Shown here: in pieces, positions 1 to 7,820 of the stretch
Numbering within the stretch: the first letter of the stretch is position 1
Layout: each line of letters begins with the position of its first letter
Source: Solirubrobacterales bacterium
GTDB lineage: Bacteria > Actinomycetota > Thermoleophilia > Solirubrobacterales > Solirubrobacteraceae
NCBI GenBank assembly: GCA_003244035.1
Contig: QHBV01000191.1
Span: 155 to 28,826 of the forward strand
Direction: 5' to 3'
Length of the DNA: 28,672 bases
Position numbers and translations under genes: made by a program
The notes under the pieces: model-generated
What the model was told of the DNA's origin: nothing
The model's input: the letters and a program-made list of their open reading frames with translations, nothing else
Databases searched by the model: none

Positions 1-306
1 AACGTGATCATCGGCAAGCTGATTCCCGCCGCGACGGGGCTAAAGCGCTACCGCCGGATCGAGATCGAGCCCTCCGAGCCGCTGCCCCGCGGGCTCGACG
101 AGGTCGGGATGCTCGATCACGAGGAGCTCGCCGCCGAGCTCGGATTGACCGACGGCGAGTCGCTGAGTGGGTTCGGCGGAGCGCCGGAGCCCGATCTCTC
201 AGACCTCGAGGACATCGTCGGGGGCCGCTCCTCGCTCGGCTTCGCCGAGGAGCTGGCGGATCTGGACACGCCGGCGGGGGACGGGCGCTCCAGCGAGCAG
301 GACTAG
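1..306 (+). CDS. rpoC: RNA polymerase beta' subunit, C-terminal end (partial)
   Basis: The frame is open from base 1 and ends at TAG 304-306, giving the last 101 residues of a protein whose start lies outside the window. The first residues (NVIIGKLIPAATGLKRYR) are the conserved C-terminal motif of the bacterial RNA polymerase beta' subunit, the large catalytic subunit of transcription. After it comes an acidic tail of about 75 residues rich in Glu, Asp, Gly and Leu, as lineage-specific beta' tails often are. A GC-rich hairpin with a T-run follows at once, so this is the end of its transcription unit. It is the only housekeeping gene I recognise here and marks the chromosomal edge of the polysaccharide locus. 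The identification is firm because of the motif, although only the tail is visible. Confidence 0.95.
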   Translation, partial: NVIIGKLIPAATGLKRYRRIEIEPSEPLPRGLDEVGMLDHEELAAELGLTDGESLSGFGGAPEPDLSDLEDIVGGRSSLGFAEELADLDTPAGDGRSSEQD

Positions 307-313
307 CGCTTAG

Positions 314-357
314 CGGCCCGCCCGCGCCCGGCGTGGGCGCGGGCGGCCCGGCTTTTT
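314..357 (+). terminator. Rho-independent terminator after rpoC
   Basis: Arms 314-329 and 335-350 pair at 15 of 16 positions around a 5-nt loop and are followed by GC and five T residues (353-357). It starts 8 bases after the rpoC stop codon. It lies between convergent genes, only 13 bases from the stop of the minus-strand ligase gene. A matching T-run is not seen in the other direction, so it probably serves rpoC. Confidence 0.85.
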
Positions 358-370
358 GCCGATCACGATC

Positions 371-2527
371 TCAGCGTTGCCCGACGACGCTCTGGTCGGC
401 GATCTGCCGGTCCAAGTCGTTCAGAGCGATCCGGTGCCGGGTCTGCAGCTCGGCCAGTGCTGCCTTGGTCACTGCGTCGCCGGGGTTCAGGGCGAGCGCC
501 CGAGCGAGCAGCATCCGCGCCCGCTGCAGCTGACCGGCGTCGGCGGCGATCGCTCCCAGCTCGAGCGTCGCGTAGGCGTTGCGCGGATCGCGTGCAAGCG
601 CTCCGATGAACGACCGGCGGGCATCGGCGATCAGGCCGAGGCGCAGGTCGATGCTGCCCTCGATCAGCTGCGGTCGCTCGCTGAGCGGGTTCAGGTGCGC
701 CGCCGTATGGAGCTCGCGGATCGCGCTCGTGGGTGAGCGGAGCCACTCGGCGCTGGCCCGACCGATCTCGAGGTTGGCCAGCCAGGGCGCCAGCAGCGCG
801 ACGAATGCAACCGCTGCGACCGTCGCCAGGGCAAGGCGGCGAGCCGGCGCGATCGGCCGCCGGCGGGTCGCCGGCGCGGTCAACCGGCGGCGGGCTGCCC
901 CGGGCGATCGGGGGTGCCGGGGCGCGAGCGAACCGGCGAGGCCGAGCATTGCGAAGGCCGCGCCCCCGAGGGCGGGAAACTCCCACAGCCAGTCAAACGA
1001 GCCGTGCACGAACCAGTACAGGAAGACCATCAACGCCCCGGCCGCCAGAGCGCGATCGGCGCCTGCTGCCCGGCGGATCGCTCGCACAGCGACGCCGAGC
1101 GCGGCGGCGATCGCCACCAGCAGCAGCATGGAGCCGACCAGCCCCGTGCCGGCCAGCGTCTGCAGCTCGAGGCTGTGGGGATAGGTCGGAGACTCGTGCG
1201 CACGTCCGCGGGCCAGATAGTCCTCGGCGAAGTTGTCGGCGCCGATCCCGAGCAGCGGGTGCTGGGCGAACACGTCGAGTGCGACGCGGTAGTAGTCATA
1301 GCGAGCGCCACCCACCCCGGTCGCCAGATGGCTGCGGACCTGCGTGGGGGCTGTCGGGCTCTGCACGAACGCGTGCCACCCTCGTTCGATCGCGCCCACC
1401 GGGCCGCCACGAGTCTGAGCCATCAGCACGAGGCACGCAGCGAGGACCGAGATGATCGCCGCGGTCCCGAACCCCCGGCGGAGCCGGTCGCGCGCGTCCT
1501 GACGCAATCGGAGGCGGCTCGCCGGCGCAGCCGCGGCGCAGGCCGCGACCACGATGCCGGCCAGCAGAGCCGCGAGCAGGACCGGCTTCGCGACGGTCCC
1601 GAGCTCTCCGAGCGACCGGTAATCGCGTTCGATCGCGTTGCTCACGTGCAGCGCGTGCGGCAGGGTGATCGCGACGGCGATGCCGATCGGCAGCATTCTC
1701 AGCAGGTGGCCCACCCTGTCGGGCACCAGGCAGAAGAACAGGATCAGCAGGACCCCGGCCGAGAGCACCGAGCCACGGCTCTCGGCGAGCGCGGCGGTGT
1801 CGACGAGCACCACCGCTCCAGCCGCAAAGATGCCGCGCAGCCACGCGGGTAGCGACCGGCTGCTCGCCAGCACGAGCGCGGGCCACAGTGCCATCAGCCA
1901 CAGCGCCGCTTCGGCATTGACGTAGCCCACTGGGCTGGTGAGCCCCTGGCCGAGCACGACCGGAACTGAACCGATCGCATGGGGGAGCCTCAGCAGCACG
2001 GTCGCGGCGAGCACGATCAGCGCCATGGCCCACGACCCGAGCAGCCATGCGGCTCGACCCCGCGCGCTCGGGATTGCGAACAGGGCGAAGATCACGAAAT
2101 ACAGGAGCGTGCGGTTGGCGCCATCCCATGCGGTTCCGGGCACCCCCGCCCAGGCGATCGTGAGGTAGCTCCATGCCGTGTAGGCGCCGAGGGCCCACAG
2201 CGCCATCCGTGCGGGACGGCTGAGCGCGTCCCAGCGCCAGCGCGCGCATGCCGCCGTGACCGCGAGCAGCGCGAGCAGGAACAGGGCCCCCGGGTACCAG
2301 GTCGTCGCCGGGAAGCCCCCTTGCATGGCCGCCCACAGGACGATCACCAGCAGTGGAAGCGTCGCGCCCAGCGTCTCCGGTGCGCTTCTGCGAGCGAGCC
2401 ACAGCGTCAGGGCCGGCGATCTCACGTGAGCTTGCGTCGAGCGGGGTTCGAGCTCCAGCAACGGAGGCTCGTCAGAAGCTGGAGCGGCCGCCCGATCTGA
2501 GGGGATGCTCCTGGGCTCTTTGCTCAT
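371..2527 (-). CDS. O-antigen ligase/polymerase-like membrane protein with C-terminal TPRs
   Basis: This is a 718-residue protein from ATG 2527; the frame is open further upstream, but that stretch would overlap the divergent gene. About 50 hydrophilic residues precede many hydrophobic helices. A periplasmic-loop/helix segment near residues 445-462 contains PHSLELQTLAGTGLVG, the usual signature of the O-antigen ligase / Wzy polymerase family. After the last helix, residues of about 610-718 form TPR-like repeats (pattern A-x-L-x-L-G-x-I-A, then A-R-x-L-L-A-R-A-L-A-L-N-P). Such proteins polymerise lipid-linked repeat units or transfer finished glycans at the outer face of the membrane. Ligase and polymerase cannot be told apart here. 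The gene is convergent with rpoC and divergent from the chain-length regulator gene, with a 79-bp gap. No strong ribosome-binding site precedes the chosen start. Confidence 0.8.
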   Translation of the reverse strand: MSKEPRSIPSDRAAAPASDEPPLLELEPRSTQAHVRSPALTLWLARRSAPETLGATLPLLVIVLWAAMQGGFPATTWYPGALFLLALLAVTAACARWRWDALSRPARMALWALGAYTAWSYLTIAWAGVPGTAWDGANRTLLYFVIFALFAIPSARGRAAWLLGSWAMALIVLAATVLLRLPHAIGSVPVVLGQGLTSPVGYVNAEAALWLMALWPALVLASSRSLPAWLRGIFAAGAVVLVDTAALAESRGSVLSAGVLLILFFCLVPDRVGHLLRMLPIGIAVAITLPHALHVSNAIERDYRSLGELGTVAKPVLLAALLAGIVVAACAAAAPASRLRLRQDARDRLRRGFGTAAIISVLAACLVLMAQTRGGPVGAIERGWHAFVQSPTAPTQVRSHLATGVGGARYDYYRVALDVFAQHPLLGIGADNFAEDYLARGRAHESPTYPHSLELQTLAGTGLVGSMLLLVAIAAALGVAVRAIRRAAGADRALAAGALMVFLYWFVHGSFDWLWEFPALGGAAFAMLGLAGSLAPRHPRSPGAARRRLTAPATRRRPIAPARRLALATVAAVAFVALLAPWLANLEIGRASAEWLRSPTSAIRELHTAAHLNPLSERPQLIEGSIDLRLGLIADARRSFIGALARDPRNAYATLELGAIAADAGQLQRARMLLARALALNPGDAVTKAALAELQTRHRIALNDLDRQIADQSVVGQR

Positions 2528-2593
2528 GTCGGAATGATCCGCGATCGCCCGCGAGGGTGGGCGGGAATGTTCGTGGTCTACCCGTGCGGCTGG

Positions 2594-2599
2594 TACGGT
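2594..2599 (+). promoter_or_regulatory. Candidate -10 box of the Wzc-like gene
   Basis: TACGGT ends 7 bases before the TTG at 2607. With no Shine-Dalgarno sequence in between, this spacing would fit a leaderless or nearly leaderless transcript. No convincing -35 was found. It is supported mainly by similar boxes at other divergent starts in the window. Confidence 0.3.
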
Positions 2600-2606
2600 T
2601 GGCGCC

Positions 2607-4685
2607 TTGCGAGGCTTCCCCCGCAAAAAGCCTAGAGACGGATTGATAATCTTTCCCACTGACGAGCGCCGCGTGGAGTCGGGCCCCCCTTCCGCTGACC
2701 GCGCGGGGCGCGGCCGCGCGGAGTCGGGCCCAGCTTCCGAACGCCCTGCTGACCAGGGTCGGAGCTCACGGCGCACAGCCGCGCCGGCGCCGCCAGGGAG
2801 AGAAGCCGCGCGGCCGGTGAAGCCGGATCCGCCTACGGCGCCGAGCGGGAGTGAGGGGCCCAGCGCGAGTGAGCGGACGGCTGCGTCGCTTGCCGCGCGC
2901 GCTGCCCAGGCCCAACCACCCCCCGCCGCCAGCCTTCCCTCCTCGAGGGGACCGGAGGCTCAGGGGCCGCCGCGACCGGAGCACCAGGTCTCGCCGCGAC
3001 CGGAGCACCAGGTCTCGCCCCGGTCGGAGCACCAGGTCTCGCCCCGGTCGGAGCACCAGAGCGCTCCACAGGAGCTGTACCTGACGGCGCTGCCCAGCGG
3101 CTCGGATTCGATCACCTCGCCCCCCCCGGTCGACCTGCAGACGTACTTGCGGGTGCTGTGGCGCCGCAAGTGGCTGTTCCTCGCGGTCGTGATCCTCGTC
3201 CCGGTGGCCGCCTACCTGTACTCCGCCCGCGGCGCCAAAGTCTATCAGGCGAGCGTCCTGATGGAGATCCAGCCCCCCAGCGACGCCTCGGTGCTCACGC
3301 AGAGTGGCGTGGTGGCCACCGACCAGTCCGGCGGCTTGCTGAACAACCAGTCGGTGTCGATCGCGGCTCGTCTGATCCAGACGTCGGGCGTCGCGCTGGC
3401 CGCGGCGCGGCACCTGTCCCTCCCGCCGAGCCAGGCGGACTCGCTGCTCGGCGATATCACCGTCACTCCTGACACCACCACAGGGTTCATCACGGTCACC
3501 GCGAGTGCGCCAAGCGGTCAGAACGCGGCCGACATCGCCAATGCGTTCGGCGCGGCCGTCAACTCCGTCCAGGCCAAACAGGCCGTCGCCCACGTGAACG
3601 ATGCGATCTCCGGCCTCGTTTCCCAGCTCGGCGCCCTCCCCGCAAACGCGCGGACCGAGAGGAACCAGCTCACGGGCCAGCTCCAGCGCCTGCGCGCCCT
3701 GCGCGCCGCGCAGAGCGGCAACGCTCAGATCATCGAGCCGGCGTCTGCACCCGGAGCCCCATCCTCGCCACGCCCTGTGCGCTCGACGCTGCTGGGACTG
3801 CTGATCGCCGTGCTGCTCGGCCTGGGCCTGGTCGCGCTGGCCGAGCGCCTCGACCGCCGCGTTCGCCAGCCCGAGGACTTCGAGGAGCTGACCGGACTGC
3901 CGGTGCTGAGCTCCGTGCCTCGGTCGGCGTTCAACGGCGGGAGCCAGCCCCCGATCGTCGCCGAGGCGTTCCGGAGCCTGCGCGCCAGCCTGGATTTCTT
4001 CAACGTCGACAGAGAGGTTCACAGCATCGTCGTTGCCGGTGGACGCAAGGGCGACGGAAAGACGCTCGTGTCCTTGGGCTTGGCCCGCGCGTGCGCGCTC
4101 GCGGGCCGGGACGTGATCCTCCTCGACGGCGACCTTCGCCGCCCGATGATCGCCTCGCGCCTGAGCCTCAGTGCGGCCGCTGGGCTCGCGGGAGTGCTCA
4201 CGGGCAGGGCGGAGCTCGCGGATGAGCTTCAGGATGTCCCGGTGCGGGGCCGCGAGGGCAGCCGGCTGCGGGTCCTCGCAGCTGGCAAGAGCCCAGCCAA
4301 CCCCTCGGAGCTGCTCGGCTCCGAGCGGATGACGCGCCTGCTCGAGGAGCTCGAGCCGATGTGCGATCTGGTGATCATCGACACAAGCCCGCTGCTGGCC
4401 GTCAGCGACGCCCTGCCGCTGCTCGATCGGACCTCTGGGACACTGCTCGTGGTCCGCCTCGGGGTAACCCAACGCAGGGACCTGCGCCACCTCCGCAAGC
4501 TCCTCGACGCTGCCGAAGGAACCGCGCTCGGGACGGTCGTCACCGGGGCGAGCGAGCGCGGCGCGTATCCGAACGAGTACTACCTGCTCGACTATCAGAC
4601 GACCTCGGGCAGCCTCAACGGGGACGCGCCCACCGCGCCGGCCGGCAGGGGACCGCTGGCGCTGCTCGACCGCTGGCGCGGCTAG
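2607..4685 (+). CDS. Wzc-like chain-length determinant fused to BY-kinase
   Basis: This is a 692-residue polysaccharide co-polymerase with a bacterial tyrosine kinase domain. Residues 1-170 are a low-complexity Pro/Arg/Ser/Glu cytoplasmic tail holding a 24-bp tandem repeat. A first membrane helix lies near 189-207 and a second near 393-415, with an external Wzz-type region of only about 185 residues between them. The kinase follows: Walker A GGRKGDGKT (478-486), Walker A' VILLDGDLRRP (about 506-516), Walker B LVIIDTSP (about 588-595), and a tyrosine-containing tail GAYPNEYYLLDYQ near 652-664, the expected autophosphorylation cluster. Such proteins control chain length and export by phosphorylation cycles. 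The start is uncertain: TTG 2607 has a -10-like box 7 nt upstream, and GTG 2673 (codon 23) is the next option. It heads a plus-strand run with the two GT-C-like genes. Confidence 0.88.
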   Translation: MRGFPRKKPRDGLIIFPTDERRVESGPPSADRAGRGRAESGPASERPADQGRSSRRTAAPAPPGREAARPVKPDPPTAPSGSEGPSASERTAASLAARAAQAQPPPAASLPSSRGPEAQGPPRPEHQVSPRPEHQVSPRSEHQVSPRSEHQSAPQELYLTALPSGSDSITSPPPVDLQTYLRVLWRRKWLFLAVVILVPVAAYLYSARGAKVYQASVLMEIQPPSDASVLTQSGVVATDQSGGLLNNQSVSIAARLIQTSGVALAAARHLSLPPSQADSLLGDITVTPDTTTGFITVTASAPSGQNAADIANAFGAAVNSVQAKQAVAHVNDAISGLVSQLGALPANARTERNQLTGQLQRLRALRAAQSGNAQIIEPASAPGAPSSPRPVRSTLLGLLIAVLLGLGLVALAERLDRRVRQPEDFEELTGLPVLSSVPRSAFNGGSQPPIVAEAFRSLRASLDFFNVDREVHSIVVAGGRKGDGKTLVSLGLARACALAGRDVILLDGDLRRPMIASRLSLSAAAGLAGVLTGRAELADELQDVPVRGREGSRLRVLAAGKSPANPSELLGSERMTRLLEELEPMCDLVIIDTSPLLAVSDALPLLDRTSGTLLVVRLGVTQRRDLRHLRKLLDAAEGTALGTVVTGASERGAYPNEYYLLDYQTTSGSLNGDAPTAPAGRGPLALLDRWRG
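2970..3059 (+). repeat. 24-bp in-frame tandem repeat, 3.75 copies
   Basis: Units start at 2970, 2994, 3018 and 3042; the last is 18 bases long. The first two are identical, and the third and fourth share changes in their first bases. Each full unit encodes eight residues of the type RPEHQVSP / RSEHQVSP in the cytoplasmic tail of the Wzc-like protein. In-frame units of this kind can expand or contract by slippage without breaking the gene. Confidence 0.9.
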
Positions 4686-4712
4686 CCGGCGGGCTGGCTT
4701 CACGGCGCGGCT

Positions 4713-6321
4713 GTGCAGCACCGCCCCCGTGCCACGGCACCGGGCCCGGCTGCGCGACACCGTCCGCGTGTCACCCTGACCGCGGCGCTGGGCCCGGCTG
4801 TTGCCCTCGGCACGGTCGCCGTCGCCGGGTGCTGCGCGTCGCTCGCCTTCCTGCTGGTACGCACAGCGGTCAAGGGACTGGTGTTCGCCGGTCCCTACTC
4901 CGCGCTGGCCCCCACCGACCAGCTCCGCTGCCTGGCTTGGATCCGTCAGGCCGGAGAGCACCTGCTAATCGCCGATCCCTATCGGGCGGGCGGCCGCACG
5001 TCTACTTGCAGCCGATGTTCGTGATCTCCGGCCTGCTGTGGCGCATTGGCCTGAGCGTCCAGGCCGCGTATCTGGTGTGGACCCCGATCGCGCTGCTGGT
5101 GCTGATCGCGGGCTACGCCCTCTATGCGGGACGGTTCTGCTCTGGCCGTGAGCGCGCCGCCGCCCTCGCGCTCTCGCTGCTGTTCTTCAGCCCGCTCGTT
5201 CCGCTGCTCGACTGGGGGAAGTCCGTCGATGCCGGCGGGGCCAACCAGCTCGTGATCACGGCCGGGCAGGCAGAAACCTACTGGCAGGCGTGGGGGTACC
5301 TGCCCACGGCCCTGGCGCTGGGGTTGATGCCCGTCTTCCTGGTGGGCGTCGAGCGACAGCTGGAGGGGAGCTCCAGCCGGAGGGCTGTGCTCGGGACGGC
5401 GCTGGCCGGACTGACCGTCGCGTGGCTGCATCCGTGGGGCGGGATCGAGCTGATCGCGATCGTCGTAGCGTGCTCGTCCTGCGGCGGCTTCCCCGCGGCT
5501 GCGCCGGCATCGCCCTCGCCGGCGCAGCCACCGCGCTCCCGCTCGTCTACTACGCGCTGCTCGCCCGCGCCGACCCCCAGTGGTCGCTGTCCGGGCTCCG
5601 GATCAGCTTCGCGATCGGCGCCATGTGGTGGCCGCTGCTCGCCGCACTCGCCCCTCTGCTGCTGGTTGGGCTGCCGGCGCTGCGCAGGCCACGTCAGGTA
5701 TCGGAGCAGATCCTGCTGCTGTGGCCGCTGGCGGTGCTCGCGGTCTACGTCGTGCTCGGCGCGGATTCCCGCCTGACGGCACTCGAGGGCGTGTCGCTGC
5801 CACTCTCGATTCTCGCGGTACGCGATTGGCGGCGGATCTCGGTGCGTCCCGCGGCGGGCATCGCCGCGGTGGTCCTCGCGATCGTCCCGGGGATCGTGTA
5901 CTCAGCGGCGACGGAGCACGACGAGCTCGGGGATCGCAGCGCTCCGTACGCGCTCAGCAGAGGCGAGCAGGACGCGCTGGATGTCCTCGGCCACGCGCGA
6001 GGACGCGTGCTCACCACGCCGTACCTCGCGTTCGCGCTGCCCGGGCTGACCGGGCGGATGTCGGTGATCGACCCGCTCGTGGGGCAGCTGACGTGGACCC
6101 CGGCGCGCCTCGATGCTCTGTTCGACGGCCGGGCGGCGAAAACGCAGGCGCAGGCGTTGATCGAGCAGTCCGAGATCACGATCGTGATCTCGGACTGCCT
6201 GCCGGGCCGCGCCGATCTCACCGGCACGCTGCGCCCGCTCGGCTTTCAGAAGCGGCGCTACGGCTGCGCTGCCGTGTACCGGCGCACCGCTCGCTACGCT
6301 CCGCCCCCCGCCACCGGCTGA
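4713..6321 (+). pseudogene. GT-C-like membrane glycosyltransferase, broken by two frameshifts
   Basis: One protein is spread over three frames. GTG 4713 opens an N-terminal helix and loop ending LLIADPYRAGGR. The continuation PHVYLQPMFVISGLLW is one frame over (shift near 4983-4996) and runs through several helices to HPWGGIELIAIVV. The rest lies in the third frame from about 5460 to the stop at 6321. Both shifts are the -1 kind, and 1609 bases plus 2 is divisible by 3, which would restore a 536-residue protein. The C-terminal soluble part contains LTTPYLAFALPGLTGR followed by a TWTPARLDALF segment, a pattern typical of multi-helix GT-C-like sugar transferases that use lipid-linked donors. 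The gene starts 27 bases after the Wzc-like gene. It is either a recent pseudogene or an assembly with two missing bases. The three fragments should not be taken as separate genes. Confidence 0.75.
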
Positions 6322-6359
6322 CCCGGTCCAGCCATCGTCGCCACGGGTCCCCTCGATAG

Positions 6360-7820
6360 ATGTTCCCGCCAAACCCATTCGACACCGAGTTCGACCGTGT
6401 GCTGACGATCGCCCTGATGCTGCTGCTGTGGGGCTACGCGCTCCTGCTGCTGGTGCGCTTCCTGGGCCGCCGGCGTCCGACGCTCGCCGTCGGCGGCGGG
6501 CTCGCATTCGGCTATGTCTTACGAGTGCTGGCGATCGCGGGGGTGACCGCCTCGGGCATCGGATCGTCGCTGCGCGGCGGAGACGAGGTTCTGTTTCTCA
6601 AGACCGCCCATCAGATCGCGGCCTCGAGTCTCTCCTCCAGCGCCTGGTTGCCGTTCGGTCACAACGGCCTGTACGAGATCGTGTTTGCGCTGCAACTGCG
6701 GCTCGGCGAGCTCACCGTCGACACGATGCGGATCACCGAGGTGGGGCTGGCGATGATCGGGACCGCATTGGTCGTCGTCGCGGTGCACGACCTCGTGGGG
6801 GCGCGAGCATCGCGCCTTGCCGCCTGGCTGCTGGCGATCGAGCCGGCGAGCGTCTTCTTCAGCCAGGTTCTCCACAAGGAGCCGTTCATGATGCTCGCGA
6901 CGGGGCTCGTCGTGTTCGGGGGGGCGAAGCTGTGGCGGCGGCTGAGCGTCGGGGGATTGATGATCATGGGCGCTGGCGGTGCGATCGCGGTCGCCACCCG
7001 TCCCTACGCGGGATGGCTGTTGATCAGCGCGGCCGTGTTCCTCGCGATGCACGCGGCGGTGCGCAACCTCGAGCAACGCGGACGCGCCGTCTCGATCCTC
7101 TGCGCCGTGGTCGCCGTGGTCGCCGTGGCCACGCCGGTGATCCTCCATGCGACCTCCAAGCAGAGCCTCCAGAACAACCTCCAGGTCTCCCAGAACGCGA
7201 ATGCCGCCGCCGCCGGCACCGCGGGGAACAGCCTCGCGCTCGAGCAGGTCAACCTCTCGACCCGTGGCCAGATCATCACGAACCTGCCCACGCGCATCAG
7301 CGACCTGCTGCTGCGCCCGTATGTGTGGCAGGTGCGAGACCCAAGCCAGCGGCTGGGAGTCCTCGGCACCCTCGTAGCGTATGCGGCGCTGTACATGTTC
7401 GGCCTGTACGCGGTGCGGTTGCGATGGCGGAGCTTCGACACGGCCGCGCCGTTGCTCTACCCGCTGCTCCTGCTGCTGGTCGCCTACAGCCTGTCCGTGG
7501 GCAATGCGGGCACCGGCTTTCGCTACCGAACCCAGCTGGTGATCCTCCTGATCCCCACCGTGCTGGTCCTGCGCGAGCGCTGGCTGGCGATCACCGCCGA
7601 GCGCAGATCGCGAGCCGGAGCGACCCGCCGGCCCGGGGCCAGCCCACGCCGGCTCTCACCAGCCCTCGCGGCGCAGGAACGCTTCGAGCGTCAGCAGCGT
7701 CCACAGGGCGTGCCCGTGGTTGCGGGCGCCACTGTCGTGCTCGGACGCGATCCGCTCGATCGCGGCCGGGACGAGGTGCTGGCGCACCCGCGCGCCTGGC
7801 GCGAGCAGCCGTCCCCGTAG
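6360..7820 (+). CDS. Multi-spanning membrane protein, probable GT-C-type glycosyltransferase
   Basis: This is a 486-residue protein from ATG 6360, 38 bases after the disrupted GT-C-like gene. At least eight to ten hydrophobic helices are visible, with an acidic first-loop motif GGDEVLF, an Arg/Tyr-rich loop (TRPYAGW) and a long polar loop (SKQSLQNNLQVSQNAN) near the middle. Helix layout and the acidic first loop resemble GT-C or PMT-like sugar transferases and some Wzy polymerases. No diagnostic motif settles which. The last 55 codons (7656-7820) lie antisense to the 3' end of the asparagine-synthetase-like gene and encode a polar tail of low credibility. No stop occurs earlier in this frame, so the overlap is real as sequenced. 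Its place in the Wzc operon suggests a role in polymerising or decorating the same glycan. Confidence 0.7.
   Translation: MFPPNPFDTEFDRVLTIALMLLLWGYALLLLVRFLGRRRPTLAVGGGLAFGYVLRVLAIAGVTASGIGSSLRGGDEVLFLKTAHQIAASSLSSSAWLPFGHNGLYEIVFALQLRLGELTVDTMRITEVGLAMIGTALVVVAVHDLVGARASRLAAWLLAIEPASVFFSQVLHKEPFMMLATGLVVFGGAKLWRRLSVGGLMIMGAGGAIAVATRPYAGWLLISAAVFLAMHAAVRNLEQRGRAVSILCAVVAVVAVATPVILHATSKQSLQNNLQVSQNANAAAAGTAGNSLALEQVNLSTRGQIITNLPTRISDLLLRPYVWQVRDPSQRLGVLGTLVAYAALYMFGLYAVRLRWRSFDTAAPLLYPLLLLLVAYSLSVGNAGTGFRYRTQLVILLIPTVLVLRERWLAITAERRSRAGATRRPGASPRRLSPALAAQERFERQQRPQGVPVVAGATVVLGRDPLDRGRDEVLAHPRAWREQPSP

Noticed and set aside
2612..2633. Stem AGGCTT...AAGCCT as a terminator or attenuator
   Set aside because: The stem is only six pairs, no T-run follows and it falls at or just after the likely start of the Wzc-like gene. 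Probably chance.
2970..3059. Short repeats considered as a CRISPR array
   Set aside because: The units are directly abutting with no spacers, are in frame and encode an octapeptide. There are no cas genes in the window.
2766..4961. Minus-strand open frame of about 731 codons opposite the Wzc-like gene
   Set aside because: Rich in Arg, Gln, Gly and Ala with no recognisable motifs. The plus strand carries full Wzz and BY-kinase motifs over the same bases.
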